Assembly (NCBI RefSeq): GCF_003073045.1
Contig: NC_037592.1
Coordinates: forward strand, 9,080,007 to 9,144,006
Reading direction: 5' to 3'
Length of the DNA: 64,000 nt
Origin: Pomacea canaliculata
Lineage: Eukaryota > Mollusca > Gastropoda > Architaenioglossa > Ampullariidae
The notes under the pieces are model-generated. The model made no database searches, had not been told where the DNA came from, and saw only the letters and a program-made list of their open reading frames with translations. Shown here one piece after another: positions 39,229-50,300 of this stretch. The translations under genes were made by a program, and so were the position numbers. Numbering within the stretch: position 1 is the first letter of the stretch; every line of letters begins with the position of its first letter.

Positions 39229-40698
39229 AAACACACACACAAACACACACACACGCAAATCAGAACAGAAACTTTATTGAGGGTGAGCTCTGGTCACTAA
39301 CGAGGACGGACGTCTGTGCATGTGTTCTGTTGTTTTCTGTGATAACTATGACAGCTATGCTATGGCTTTGAAATTTGGCGGTTGATGGCAGATAATAGCA
39401 TTTTCGAAAAAAACTCGCTATGAAAAAAAGTTCTTAATGTAACGAGTAGAACTCTGAACACATTGGTCTATAGTGAATGTGGACGCTATGCCTTGTACAT
39501 TAATTCATATTAGATGTATTGCTTACTGGCTTAAGATACTGATGCCACGTGAGCACTTCCCTAAAAAGCCTATAAAATGTTACTCCGTTTGCACTATGAC
39601 AGCAAGGTTACTTAGGTTTATCACATAATAACCACATTGTATAAATACGGTTATGGTTTTGTATAGGAAAATCAGTGTTGCCAATGTCAACTTTTTAAGT
39701 GAATTCAAGTTACGTTTGATGGATTGTTTTTAACAAGAATGGCATATCAAAGTGAATTCTATCTTAGGTTCTTTCTCTTTACACAAATCTTCCATAATAC
39801 AGAGCAGTATTCTCTGTGACATTAAGCATATTGGTATGAGAGATGCCCTGGTAAGAGTTAGGCCAGGTGTTCCAGATTTGTGCTATCATAAGCTTTGTTA
39901 TCGTAATGCTGAAAATCAGAATAGGAAGTGCCCTTTCTGTCAGGATGAAGAAAAAGCAATACATATATCATGTACACATATTATACATATACATCATATT
40001 TGTCTGTCCTATGTATGCTGATTTACTAGAAAGCTATATCCGCCAAAATATTATAAAAGACCTTCTCTCTTCAGATTCTAACTCATAATGCTAGACACTA
40101 GAATTAATATTTGTAACCCCTAGCCACATTTCTCTACAAAGCATTAGATCGGAGAGATAGGTCCCTAACATAGCGTATTTGTTCTGTGTTTTCTTAGTAT
40201 TTCAGGTTTTGTAATTTACAGACAGGAATCAGAAATAATAAACAATGAGACAGTCAAACAAAAGTTAAAGACTACCAGACTTACTTGCAATCATTGTCCC
40301 AGTGTCTTATAGATTGGCAATGATCTCCATAAATCCATGGCTCATTGGCGACTACTGCATTGAGGATCGACCCTAGAAGAGCCTTGCAAGTATCTACAAT
40401 TTCTGTGCAGTTCTCTTCTGAAACTGTCGATGAAAAGCAAAAGTGACAAAAGCTTTCTACACAGAAGACCTCAATAAACCAGATTGTAAAATAAAACCAG
40501 TATTTTATGCCAAATATAAGGAGAGGCAAAATCAACCAAATCTTTGCGAACATATATATTTGTCAAAATTGTGAAAATTCTCTCTAACTCCTTAGGCATC
40601 AATACTACTGAACAATCAATGTGACATAAAATCCTGTTTGTACCTGTTTGTACGATGAAGAGTAGAAGTCCCGTCAGCACCAAGCTGGTCTTAGTCAT
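26352..40698 (-). CDS. Gene 2: secreted eight-module cysteine-rich protein (at least 654 aa)
   Basis: Exons, 5' to 3': 40644-40698, 40285-40423, 38993-39111, 38660-38756, 38212-38327, 35807-35891, 33161-33270, 31787-31961, 31218-31324, 30325-30469, 29936-30060, 29164-29233, 28464-28582, 27965-28070, 27679-27788, 27181-27352, 26352-26464. They sum to 654 codons plus one base, keeping the phase 1 / phase 2 alternation throughout. The signal peptide is MTKTSLVLTGLLLFIVQT. D1 starts SEENCTEIVDTC, D3 has ECPASFICF, D4 ends NPGWWC, D5 has QSIQLVQCHVIQSVETTC, D7 has CPSAFTCWMDAQDQVDYLFA and D8 ends with ANATVRNLCK. The exon ending at 27965 has a GC donor (GCAAGA). The last exon is unresolved: the site equivalent to gene 1's last exon (about 26101-26150) has no AG acceptor. 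Probably secreted and N-glycosylated; function unknown. Confidence 0.83.
26754..26791. repeat. (GGT)n(GAT)n microsatellite in gene 2 intron
   Basis: A compound triplet repeat in the D8 intron. It is absent from the matching introns of genes 1 and 3. Confidence 0.9.
33600..34190. mobile_element. Unclassified interspersed repeat in gene 2 intron 6
   Basis: This stretch is more GC-rich than the intron around it and has long open frames on the minus strand (33549-33740 and 33818-34144), yet no cysteine module or splice signal in phase. It abuts a SINE-like sequence and degraded LINE pieces. I infer retroelement debris but cannot name the family. Confidence 0.35.
34190..34385 (-). mobile_element. 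tRNA-derived SINE-like element
   Basis: Read on the minus strand from 34383, the sequence begins GGTCCGGTGGCGCAACGG, then TTAGCGCCTGTCACC. This is the head of tRNA-derived SINEs, with an A-box-like TGGCGCAACGG and a decayed B-box (GAGTTCATTTCTCG) about 50 bases on. It is inserted in intron 6 of gene 2. No clear A-tail or target-site duplication could be fixed by eye. Confidence 0.55.
34590..35060 (+). mobile_element. Degraded LINE fragments
   Basis: Broken plus-strand frames read STLKTAFDREKLHKKL near 34.62 kb (like the K-x-A-F-D block of reverse transcriptase), ENFMREIF near 34.79 kb, and LSTWNVRTVQ near 34.93 kb (like the N-terminal endonuclease block). The endonuclease-like piece lies downstream of the RT-like piece, so these are probably two nested or rearranged insertions. 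All are dead. Confidence 0.45.
35998..36128. repeat. Compound triplet repeat with a (CAG)n run in gene 2 intron 5
   Basis: CGT, CAT and CCT units lead into about 17 pure AGC units at 36071-36121. CAG/CTG tracts of this length are usually unstable. The minus-strand ORF through it (poly-Leu/poly-Met) is spurious, although the true D3 first exon (35807-35891) lies in the same frame at its 3' end. Confidence 0.9.
36878..37147 (+). pseudogene. PIF/Harbinger transposase fragment
   Basis: An open frame of about 88 codons ending at TAA 37145-37147 reads FRKQLRLDSRECRRFLKMSS, FNELLNLIKPAIRRQ, and DERLAVTLRYLGS. This resembles the N-terminal helical region of HARBI1/ALP1-like transposases, where an F-x-x-L-L block precedes the E-R-L-A-x-T-L-R-x-L block. 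The DDE catalytic domain is missing. It sits in intron 5 of gene 2 on the opposite strand. There is no start codon in a good context, so it is a relic. Confidence 0.6.
37313..37945 (+). pseudogene. B-family DNA polymerase fragment of a mobile element or endogenous virus
   Basis: A 143-codon ORF ends in TAG (37742-37744). The same frame continues open to 37945, so one in-frame stop splits a longer coding remnant. The order of blocks (GYFVYQYAQLRMFQFYYD, then MDKDSLYMAL, then GIVALCSKS) resembles the palm of protein-primed type B DNA polymerases carried by Polinton/adintovirus-like and other large mobile elements of invertebrates. The MDKDS block stands where these enzymes have a D-x-D motif C, so a catalytic Asp appears replaced by Lys. 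AATAAA follows at 38008-38013. It lies inside gene 2 intron 4, antisense to the gene. A broken fragment, not functional. Confidence 0.6.
39134..39257. repeat. (CA)n microsatellite in gene 2 intron 2
   Basis: About 120 bases of CACACA with scattered AAA interruptions. The cysteine/valine-rich minus-strand ORF through it is an artefact, apart from the true exon at its end (38993-39111). Confidence 0.95.
39760..40080 (+). mobile_element. LINE ORF2 C-terminal relic in gene 2 intron 2
   Basis: The plus-strand frame reads KHIGMRDALVRVRPG, then NRKCPFCQDEEKAIHI. After a frameshift it reads CPMYADLLESYIRQNI. The C-P-F-C-x(n)-H-x(n)-C-P-x-Y pattern is the zinc-knuckle tail seen at the end of many LINE ORF2 proteins. 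The frame is broken, so the element is dead. Confidence 0.65.
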
Positions 40699-40773
40699 GT
40701 TGGTTGATTAGAGGAGATAATCAAGACAATAGCCCTCTAACGTGCAGAGTGTCGGAAGAGAAAGGGAGAAATG

Positions 40774-40779
40774 TTTATA
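40774..40779 (-). promoter_or_regulatory. TATA box of gene 2
   Basis: Minus strand GGTATAAACATTTCTCC, with TATAAA about 76 bases upstream of the ATG at 40698. This would put transcription start near 40748 with a 5' leader of about 50 bases. The position and flanking CT-rich sequence match the gene 0 upstream region. Confidence 0.6.
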
Positions 40780-40784
40780 CCATC

Positions 40785-41690
40785 AGCGACGTATCGAATG
40801 ACGGAGAAACACAGGAACACACTGTAGATATACTTGGATCAGAAAATGAGGATTGGACAGAAACTAAACAGCTCTAGTCCTTTGACCACTTACACTATCA
40901 GCCCTACACACATTTCCAGTTTCAATTGGCGAAGTTTGATGCATGTCTTGATAACGACGGTGAAGAAAAACATTTAGATTCTATTACTGATCCCAGGCCT
41001 CAATGATAAAAACAAAATTCCGGTTTCGCTTGACAGAACTTGCTGACTTGCTCTGGAACAGACCAATGAAATGTGGTCACGTTGAACGACACTTGACATT
41101 CGAAGTCAGAAAATAACGGATGTATCTCTTGATTTAAATTAATTACTTAAAGTACAGTTTTCCCCACTTAGAAAATAATGGGTCGATTAATTTGTTTTAC
41201 AAAAGTCAGGTTACTGAAATACAAATAGTCATTTTTTTTTGCAATCTGCATTAACTATTATGTACATCACGGAATGTATTTTAACGGTAATTGATAGTTA
41301 TACCTAAATACTTGTAATTTTCAAGCAACTTGGTTTGAAAAGTCTTCTAGTCTAAGGACCCACAAAACTCCCTCTTTAACCTTTGCCTGAGTCAGGATTT
41401 TTCATGCAGGTGTCGGAAAGCTGGTCCATGGATTTCATAACTGTTTTCTTCAAACCTATTTTGATGCCAAGGTGTGTTATTCCAGGCTTTTGTGAGCCTT
41501 GACCAGAGCTGGGTGCTGGATATTCTTATCTCTAACTGGTACTTTTGGTCTTGAGTCCATTCCTTTTACAAGAAGTGCAATTCCCTTGCTCGGTGTAGTG
41601 AGCTGTGGTGGGTCTCGTATTTTTTCGTGTTTTCGTGTGCCTGAAGTCTTCTGTTACACGCCACTTGAAGCAGAAAATATGGAAGACAGT
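40785..41690. other. Upstream spacer of gene 2; no gene seen
   Basis: No supported gene or repeat. The ORF at 41499-41816 overlaps the 3' end of the mobile-element ORF on the other strand and has no recognisable features. Confidence 0.4.
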
Positions 41691-41692
41691 TT

Positions 41693-42546
41693 TCACAAAC
41701 AAAAGTCATTTTCGAATTCTACAAATAAGGCATTCATGAGGCCCTCAATATCGGAACAGAATACTAGATTACCTTCCTTTCTGAAGAAAGGCTCCAACTG
41801 CTGGTGGTGCTTTTGATATGAAGTCATTGTGACATCTTCTTCTAGAAGATTCCATTGTTGGAGTCTTGAACCCATCAATCCTTGGATGTCCAAATCACGA
41901 ACCAGGTCGTTTAGCTCTTCCTGTGTGTGGGTTGATGATGCACCACAGTAAAAATCTGGTTCATTGCATGCTGACTGACCAGGAGAAGAATAGGTGAGGT
42001 CACCGTCGTCATCAGCTGAATCAAGAGAATACTCTGCTGGAGGTTCTGCAATAGGAAGTCCCTCACCATGTGACACTGATCTCAATACAAGCGGAATGTT
42101 GGGGTAGACTATTCTCGACTTCGTTTCCTTCGTTATCCCGCCGGAAAGAGGAGGAACCAAAGAAAAGTAACAGTCATTTGGGTGGCTGCTGGGCTCTCTC
42201 CACACCATTGAGACTGTAAAGGCATTGATGGTCTTTTGCCGCTGAGTTACTGTGACAGCTGTGTGTCACATGTAGCACAAGATATATGCAGGACCCAAGG
42301 CTTGTCTTGGTCGCCAATCTTGCATCCGAAGTAGAGATGATATGTGTACTTCACTTGAGAATTGATAGTTTCTTCTGGTCGGCAAATGTCCCTTCCCCAC
42401 AAATGCAGCAAATATTTTTCCACGGTGTTAGCGCACTTTCGAAGCAATCTTTTCTGTATTGTAACTGAATAGATAAAATAATAACAGTTTATGTAACAGT
42501 AGTTTAAACTGTCTCCCACGAAGTCTGAAATATTTTCAATGCTCAA
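41693..42546 (-). pseudogene. Frameshifted mobile-element ORF ('SRLQQWNLL' family)
   Basis: Two minus-strand frames join across one base near 42225. The upstream part (42247-42464, after an AG acceptor at 42466-42465) has YFGCKIGDQDKPWVLHISC and a C-x2-C pair. The downstream part (41693-42208) has MVWREPSSHPNDCYF, an acidic linker, ELNDLVRDLDIQGLMGSRLQ, QWNLLEE and PFFRKEGNLVFCSDIEGLMN. This order of blocks is familiar from uncharacterised, highly repeated transposon-like proteins of many invertebrate genomes. The family name is unclear to me. The frame breaks just after GLMN. It is a dead or mis-assembled 5' part of such an element, not an array gene. Confidence 0.55.
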
Positions 42547-42819
42547 CTTTTGTGACTGGGCTATATATAGAACACTGTGACGTCAGCTTACTTCAGCAGC
42601 CGCCTGGCAGTAGTTCTACATTACATCAGAAAATGATGCAATAAGAGTTTGATGACGTGTGCATGACGATATTATGCACTGTGATGTAATATTACGTCAT
42701 TCTAGGCTTATTTATGATGTTCTTACAGCCCTAGTGGCAACACGTACACAGTAAACACAGAAAATGAACTCTGTCAACTACATCAAATATCTTTAAAACA
42801 TATTAGTTTTTAAAATCTG

Positions 42820-43170
42820 TCACATACATTCGCTAAGAATATTGTATTGTAGGAAAGGACTTACGGGTGTTTCGTTATTTTACGCTACACAGTTGAGAAA
42901 TTTAAACCGGAATTTATTACACGCTGACAGTTACTGCCATTGAGTAGTCGGTAAAAGCTACATTGCCGGTTTTATTGTATATTTATTTTCTTGTGCATTA
43001 TTTACTGTTACGATCTTACTCTGCTTGATGAAATGAGAGAGGGAAGGTCACTGAAACAGATAGGCAGATAGACATACATAGAGGGAAAGAAGGGAGGTGA
43101 TAATGAAAACAAAACAACACTGTGTTCTGGTACTAACAATCTACAACATTGTGTTTACTGTAACAACTTG
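42820..43170 (-). pseudogene. Relic 3' end of a further array gene
   Basis: 42840-42930 aligns with the last-exon region of genes 1-3 (12.42, 26.10 and 47.30 kb), including the 'gacttacgggt' block. 42950-43150 aligns with the intron next to the D8 first exon (13.40-13.53 and 27.00-27.16 kb). The D8 second exon between them is missing, and homology stops where the D8 first exon should start. An extra gene copy once stood between genes 2 and 3 and was deleted. Confidence 0.55.
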
Positions 43171-43179
43171 TATTGAAGG

Positions 43180-46120
43180 TCTTCGTAAGCTGGGTAAATG
43201 TCGTCGAAGGTTTGACCAAGTCTGACAAAGTACTACTGAATAGCAAAATGAAAACTTTTTTCACACAAGGGTGGGCGTCCCATCAGAGGAACCGCCTATC
43301 GCCTATAGCTGAGCTTCATCTTCATGGCGAACGTCATGCGAGGGACCTTTCACGATCACTGCACCTCGGAGGTCAATATGTGACATGGGCAGACAACACA
43401 GACCTGATGGCAGGAAACAACAGCGACAATACCAACAGACTGACAGTGCAAATATATATGTAATGAGGGTTAGTACTGAGGAAAACAAAGTCTGGTGAAC
43501 ACTAGCGGCAACAGCAACACAGCTATACCTGAAAGGAATACATCTTGAAGAGATGAACCATCTCATGGCTTGGACGACAGCTCCACAGCAGATATTTTCA
43601 TCCTGATTACAATCTTCTCCAGCTGTGATGATTTTATTGTCAATATTTGCTCTATCACATTATTTGTCATTGCAGGTCATAAGAGTTGACAACGGGGTAC
43701 CAAAATATAATATATAATTTCTGTTTGAGCAACTACGGAATGTAACTGTCTTCTATTTAGTGTGTGTGTGTATACGATTGATGCAAACTACATAAGTTTT
43801 GTTTTGATACTCAATGGTTGTTAAAATGTTTTCTGTTTTGAGATGTAATGATTCTCCATATTTATGGTGTTGAGATTTAGGATAATGGTGTATAATAATG
43901 ATAAATGCAAAATTTGTAAAGCGGATACTCACACTCCTAAGGAGCATGCTCTTAGCAAGAACAAGAACGAAACATGGACAGAGTACGAGGGACAGGAAAA
44001 CAAACAAATAACATATGAACTATAAAAGAACAGTACTATACGAAGAATAAACTCAAATACAGAAAACACAAAGAGGAACTAAAGGACAAGAACAAGAGCT
44101 GAGAATAACACGATATTGCAAAAGGAAGGGTATGACAAAGGACTAGAATTCTGGGAAAGGTTGTTAGGAGAAATGTTTACAGAAGAGGTGTCTAGCTGGA
44201 AAGTAAGGGAAAAGCAATTCAGAGAAATATGTATGAGGAGGCTGTGTGTGTGTGTGAGAGAGAGATAGAGCAGTTATATCACAAATGCAGTGTTCTGAAG
44301 GGCATGTATATGCAGAGCTTCTTAATACATTTGTGGATAGAAGTTATAAAAGAATGGTCTTGACATTGTTTATTAATGGATTGTCTGCATAACAGTTTTA
44401 AGACGTGTAGTTATTTTGAAAGATGCTCACACCCTTGCTGGAGCTGTGCTTTTAAATAAATAAAAATCAACCTCAGATGCATACTGAAATGGTTACTTTC
44501 CTAATCAGAAATCTTATATGTTCTGAGGCAAGATAATAATATTTGTTGCTGTATGTCTTACATATCTGTACTATCTTAAGTTATTTTTATTTGTTTATTC
44601 CACACTCTAGTTTAGAATGTCGATAATAATAATAATGATAATACTTGTTCACGCTCCCCTTGAAAATGACTCATCTTTACTCAATAAAAAGTTTGAATTC
44701 GAGTTCGAGTTTTCTCTCCCTTGTTTAGTTTTTATCTCTCACACACACTAACATCCTCTTTCTCCCTGATGCTTACAGGAAACTTTCTCGATCTAGTTTG
44801 ATTTGTGTAAAAGATTAATGGTGTAGTTTCTTCTGTGTAGTATTATTTATCTGAAGTGACTCTGAGGTGTCATCTTAAAACTCAGGAAACAAACAGGAAG
44901 AGTGTGTTCCGGCAATCACTTTTACCAAATATAGCTTTCCAAAAATCTAAAGAAATATTCTTGCCAAATTTGGTAGTGTTCGGGAAAACAACTCGGGATT
45001 TGATCAGGCCTTAAAATAACACACAAGCTTCAATACCTCTTGTTCACCGAGCCTCTTAGCGCCGCCACACCTACAGACTATCATCATAGAACATCTCTGG
45101 CAAACTTCCGATTTGCAGTCTGTACCGACAGCAGCAACGCCCATGATTTTAGAAAAAATGGGAAGTGAGAGTGTAAAAGCTCCATGTTGCGGGATTTAAG
45201 TTTTTACAATAGTTAATTGTTTCATTAGTCCAATCATTGTATATCTGCATCTACAAAATTAATAAATACACAAAACTTTTACTGTTTACTTTTTTCTAAT
45301 ATTATTAGATATTATCTCTAACACCCACGACATAATGATGGTGTAGCTAAAGTGTTATCAATTCCCTTGATGTCCCTTTTGCTTGCAAATTTCTTTTACG
45401 CTCTTAAAAGAGCTTATTATACACTGTTAAAAGCAAAAGCGGCTCATCGAGCGAAAGCGGATGCTCTTATAGAAAAAATGATTAATCTCTTAAGTATCCG
45501 TTAAAATGAATTCGGTTTTACCCCTTCACATGGTAATATCAACGCCAGCATCTGTGTCCTATTCCGGTCTGGCATGTTGATCCTCTTTCTGGAATTTACA
45601 AACTGCAGCATGATCGTCAGAAGGTCTGACCAGTTACACATTGTATATTCCAACTCACATACCACTTACTAACTACTAGCTAAAAAAGCATCAAAAATGA
45701 ACGTCAAAACAACTCATCATCATCATCATCGTCGTCGTCGTCGTTGTCATCGTTGTCGTCGTCGTCATGTAATTTGTGTAGCGCATAATCACATTCATGA
45801 AGGAACAGGGTCTCAGCGATTAAGAGAAGTAGGAGACATGGACAGAATACTAAAGATGAAAGGGCAAACAACTATGTATACAAGGAATAAAAGACAAACA
45901 TAAAAGATTCAAAATGAGGTGTCATGGAACAAACAGTAAGGATGGAGAGAGTGTCATAAGTCTATTAAGGAAGACGAGAAGGCGAGCAGATCCACTGCTT
46001 CGCATCCCAGTAACAAAACTCCGGTGACCACATGTGGGTCTTCTGGTGACAGGGTTAGGGAGCGGCCATCAAACGAAGAGGGGAGGAGTCAGACTGGGAT
46101 GTAGGAGAAGAGAGGGACAG
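43180..46120. other. Spacer between genes 2 and 3; little recognisable
   Basis: No supported gene. 44.62-44.72 kb has ATA repeats and 'tactcaataaaaagtttgaattcgag', which resembles the AATAAA end of a LINE with a short pentamer-like tail. 45697-45770 is a CAT/CGT triplet repeat. 45004-45144 (minus) is a 46-codon ORF with six cysteines, discussed under findings. The ORFs at 43173-43463, 43303-43566 and 43753-44007 show nothing recognisable. Confidence 0.4.
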
Positions 46121-46129
46121 AGCTCAGGA

Positions 46130-46293
46130 AGCCAAAGAAACAAAAACAAAGAGGAGCATTGTGCTGAATTCTGTACCTTCTGGAGTTTATTAAGAAGGTA
46201 TGTGGCAAGCAATGAGTTACAATAATCAAGCAAAGAGAACAAACGCACAGACTTTTCTAATTTCAAATTTATTATTGACAATACATCCGTCAC
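46130..46293 (-). mobile_element. LINE fragment
   Basis: The minus-strand frame reads LLDYCNSLLATYLLNKLQKV followed by QNSAQ, the typical L-D-Y-C-N-x-L-L ... L-Q-x-V-Q-N-x-A block near the end of CR1/Jockey-type ORF2. About 50 codons remain, ending in unrelated sequence. Confidence 0.7.
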
Positions 46294-46299
46294 TGTATC

Positions 46300-47310
46300 T
46301 GATACTTCAACTCAATCCGTTCTGGCCATTCGTCTCACTAGACTTTAGGTAACAGATGACAGAGGATTAATTAATGACAGGCAGGAAAAGATTAAATTAT
46401 CCAAAGTCTTGTAGCTGACAGCGAGCAGCGAGTTAAATGTAGATATTCTCAGTCATGATGCACCTAGACACCGGACCACAGGTCTCTTTATCCTCAGCAT
46501 GTGATGAGAGTAGGTATGATGGCGTCAGTCATTCTTCAAGTCCCTCAGGCACAACAGACAGATTCCTATTCTGCAGGTAAAGCAGGCAGAAAATATTCCT
46601 GAAATTCCTAAATGGTCTTCATAATCAGTGTTTTGATGAAATTCAATAGTATGTGATAGAAATAACAAAAAATCTCCCAACCTCTAAAACTCGATGAAAA
46701 TGTTCCTAATATCTATAAACAAATATATGAATGTTCATGATATATTTTAAGTGTTTATGTGAAGTGTTGAGATGGTGACTAAATAAAACGTTTTTTACCT
46801 TGCTTAGTTGATAAGTGGGATGTTTATCTACAAGACTGGAAATAAATAATGTTGTCTTTCACGACAACTTACATCCACAGCGTGTGAAGTAAGGACATTA
46901 AGTTGTACCTTCTTGCCTTTAGTGTGCTCCTGAAAGAAACTTAGGAAAACTAAAAAAAATGTTCTGATGGCCATTCTAATTTGAGAAGGCGCATTTTTTT
47001 AGCAGAACAAAATAAAAGTTTTAAAAATCGGAAGAACATGGATTACCCCGATTGTCCACCATAATCGACAGTACCCAGTGAGTGGCTTGAATACTTAATT
47101 ATCCACTTCTACCTGATCAATCCGTACCCACTAACTGCAAACGATGACAGACGCTCCTTCGCCTTTGCTGAAACAATTGTGATTATAATTTTAATTATGA
47201 AAAAAAGAAAATTCACACTTTTTTAAATTACTAGACAGGAATGCAGGTTTTAAAAATATTAATCACAGACATTCGTTCACAAAGATTATATTGTGAGAAA
47301 ATACTTACGG
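46300..47310. other. 3' flank of gene 3; no gene seen
   Basis: No supported gene. Unlike the flanks of genes 1 and 2, I could not align it convincingly with 11.1-12.3 kb beyond the last-exon region, so gene 3 has a diverged or different 3' flank. Confidence 0.4.
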
Positions 47311-47312
47311 AC

Positions 47313-50300
47313 TTACGAAGTTTGTTCTGAAAGCGAAATTTGGATAAATTAAACGCCGACAGTAAAGTTAGGCCCGTCACCGTTTGTTTCGCAAGGGAGA
47401 TAAGGCGCGCTCAAAGCGGAAGACGGTTTTTGCAAGAGTGATCCCATAATATAAAGCGAGGTGCGGAGGAATCTGTCTCACTGCATCATTGAATCATCAA
47501 GTGTAAATGTAGACAAGATGAAAGATACCTTTGCATAAACCTCTCACTGTGGCATTGGCAGCTGCAACCTTTGCCTTCATTGCTGTTGTCAGCAAACAGT
47601 TGTCAGCTTCTTGTTCCATACATTCCATAGTGTGTATTAGAACCCTGTTGATTAGAAATATTGATGACATGAAATTTGCATAAATCGTACGAAATTAATG
47701 CATTAAAAGTTGGTAAACGATACACTAGACAAGGTTAGTACACTTTGCATAAAAACTCGTAGCTGCATGAAAATAAGATTTTATACTAACATTATCTGAA
47801 ATGGTAATTACGTAATTGTTCGAATATTTAGCTTTTTATTTGTTTAGTTAGTTGTTATTTGATAGTGCATTCCCAGAGGTGCAGTTAATAATCCCCATCG
47901 TCATGTAATGACGAATCCTTTATGATTTTCATTAGCATCTGAATTGATAAACCTTTGAGTACAAAAAAGCCAAATCTCCGATGTCATGCTACATTGATGT
48001 TGCTTGTCATGTGACTATAGACTTCAAGATGTAAGCATCTTTAGTATTTAATGTTACAAAACTTACCTTTAGTATATCCATGTCATTTTTGTTTTATGCT
48101 CAGCTCTTGGACTTTTACAAATAGAATCGTTAGTTTAGTTAATCCAATCACTTTCAAATATTCTGCATTAGGTTGTGTATTCAAAATTACTTGCCATTCA
48201 ACCAGAAACGATCCATCGCCAGTTTTTTTACAGTATTGCCTCTTACAACATTTAGAAGAAATGTCTAATTTATTTTATTCAGTCTAGAAGGAAACGCTGT
48301 TTGAGGAAAGAGAGAAGGTTACATGGAGGACAGATTGATAAACACAGAAATAGAGAAGATGAGAGAATAGGAATAGTACATGACAGGAAGTAGATAACAA
48401 TCTAGTATATCGTCCTAAATTGACTCACCTGCACCATGTTCTTGGATCAAGTATGGCCTCTCCGACATCTGCAGCGTGAATCAAAACAACGCCCATCGAC
48501 TTGAGGTCATCAAGGCTGACCTCCGATACCAGTTGAGCTTTGTAAACACAAGTCCTGAGACTTGCACAGGAAGAAGTGTTTGTTGTGTTTGGCTGAAAGA
48601 CTTAAAATAACAGCCATAGGATGGTCACATCAAATAAATGTAATGGAACCATTTGAGTTAAAGAGAAGTGGTTCAGATCTTTATAAAGAAATGATTGATT
48701 TATTTGTTATTGATGAGCCTATAAATAACTTGACAATTAATAAATTAAGATAAAAATACATTTTGCAATTTCCTGGAAGGTAAAGGGAGTCAGAATCAAG
48801 AATAAAATCCTGTAAATGTCTTGTTGACCTTTAACTTTAAAGACTATGTGACATTTTCGAATAAAATTTAGTTTGTGACAGAGATAGGTTTCAAAGTGAG
48901 GCTTAGATACAGTGTGACTTTCACAACGAGGCTGTTTACTTGAGCATACTGCTTCGTAGCTTTTTTCAACCCGCTGCCACTGAAGACTGAGGCTGGAACT
49001 GCATGAACTGGTGTTTTTTACGAGACACTGGAACTGAGTCGCAAGACTCCTAGGAAAAAAATATTTTATGAAATAACATGTAATCTGATACTTTTACAAT
49101 AAACTAGAAACTCCGAATGATGAGCAGAACACTTGATTTTCTATATATTTTAATGAAAAACATAATCATCTTCAAAAATCACACTAGCTTGAGTAGCAAT
49201 AGTTAACGATTTCAGATAGTTGTTTTCTGTTTAGTAAACCAATATATATTGCATCTTACCTGCAAGTCTGGCTTTTAAATATCTCAACAGCTGAATGTAG
49301 TCTGCCGAACAGGAAGTCGACTTGATCTTCAGCATACATCCAACAAGTGAAAGCACTAGGACACTCTAATTTAAAAAAAAGTTTTCAAAATGCATGTTGG
49401 TATTATGGCATTGGATTGAATTGACGTTCAAGAATGAAACAAAATGAAAAAAGATATAAAGATGCAAATAAAACTAAAGATAAACTATTATTATAACCAC
49501 TACAACAAATACAAATACTAACACAACACTACCTACAAAGCACAGGAACTAAACATTAAATATTATTACTACAACAGAAGCAGCAACAACCACAGATATT
49601 AAAACAATCTATTACTTCTACAACAACAATGAAAAGCACAACCATAAGAACTGCAAGATTATTGCTAAGACGTCAGCTGTCAGGTAACAAAAACACAACA
49701 GGAACAACAAACAACAAACAGTGTGGATGTCTTTGTGGTCTGACCTGTTTTGCACGCTCCTTCTGACATTTTAAATGTGATTGACAGCGACTGCCACACT
49801 TGTGTACTTTTATCGCAGTCTTTTATCTTCCCTGCACAGTTCTTGTAAATGTCTATACTCTTGCTGGTGACAGAAAAAAAGACAGTTTAGCAAATGTCAA
49901 AGACGAAGTGATAACGCGTCACGAAACTTACAGCAACAACAGAAAAAAACACAAACAGTTTAACAGTTGGAACATGTTCTTATCAAATAGTTAGGCTAAA
50001 AAGATCAAGAACAAAGACACGGTTATGTCGTTAAATATGTGGCCAATGGGAGTAATACGACTCTCTGGACAACCATGACGTCAAGGATTTGACTTCTTTC
50101 CATTGTACGAGGGGCTTATATATATATCTGTCTCGCAAGACGAGGGTGGAAGAAGGTTCCTTATTGGATTTGATGCATTGCACAGACCTCAGCCCAATTA
50201 GTGAGAAGAAAAAAATTAAAAAATTTTGCACTGCAGTAGATCGTTAAATAGTTCATAAGATAATGGAGATAATGCCGCAATGAAGCGTGTTTCGGCAGCT

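Noticed and set aside
38964..39254. Long Cys/Val ORF on the minus strand
   Set aside because: Its N-terminal part is a translated CA microsatellite. Only the exon at 38993-39111 is real.
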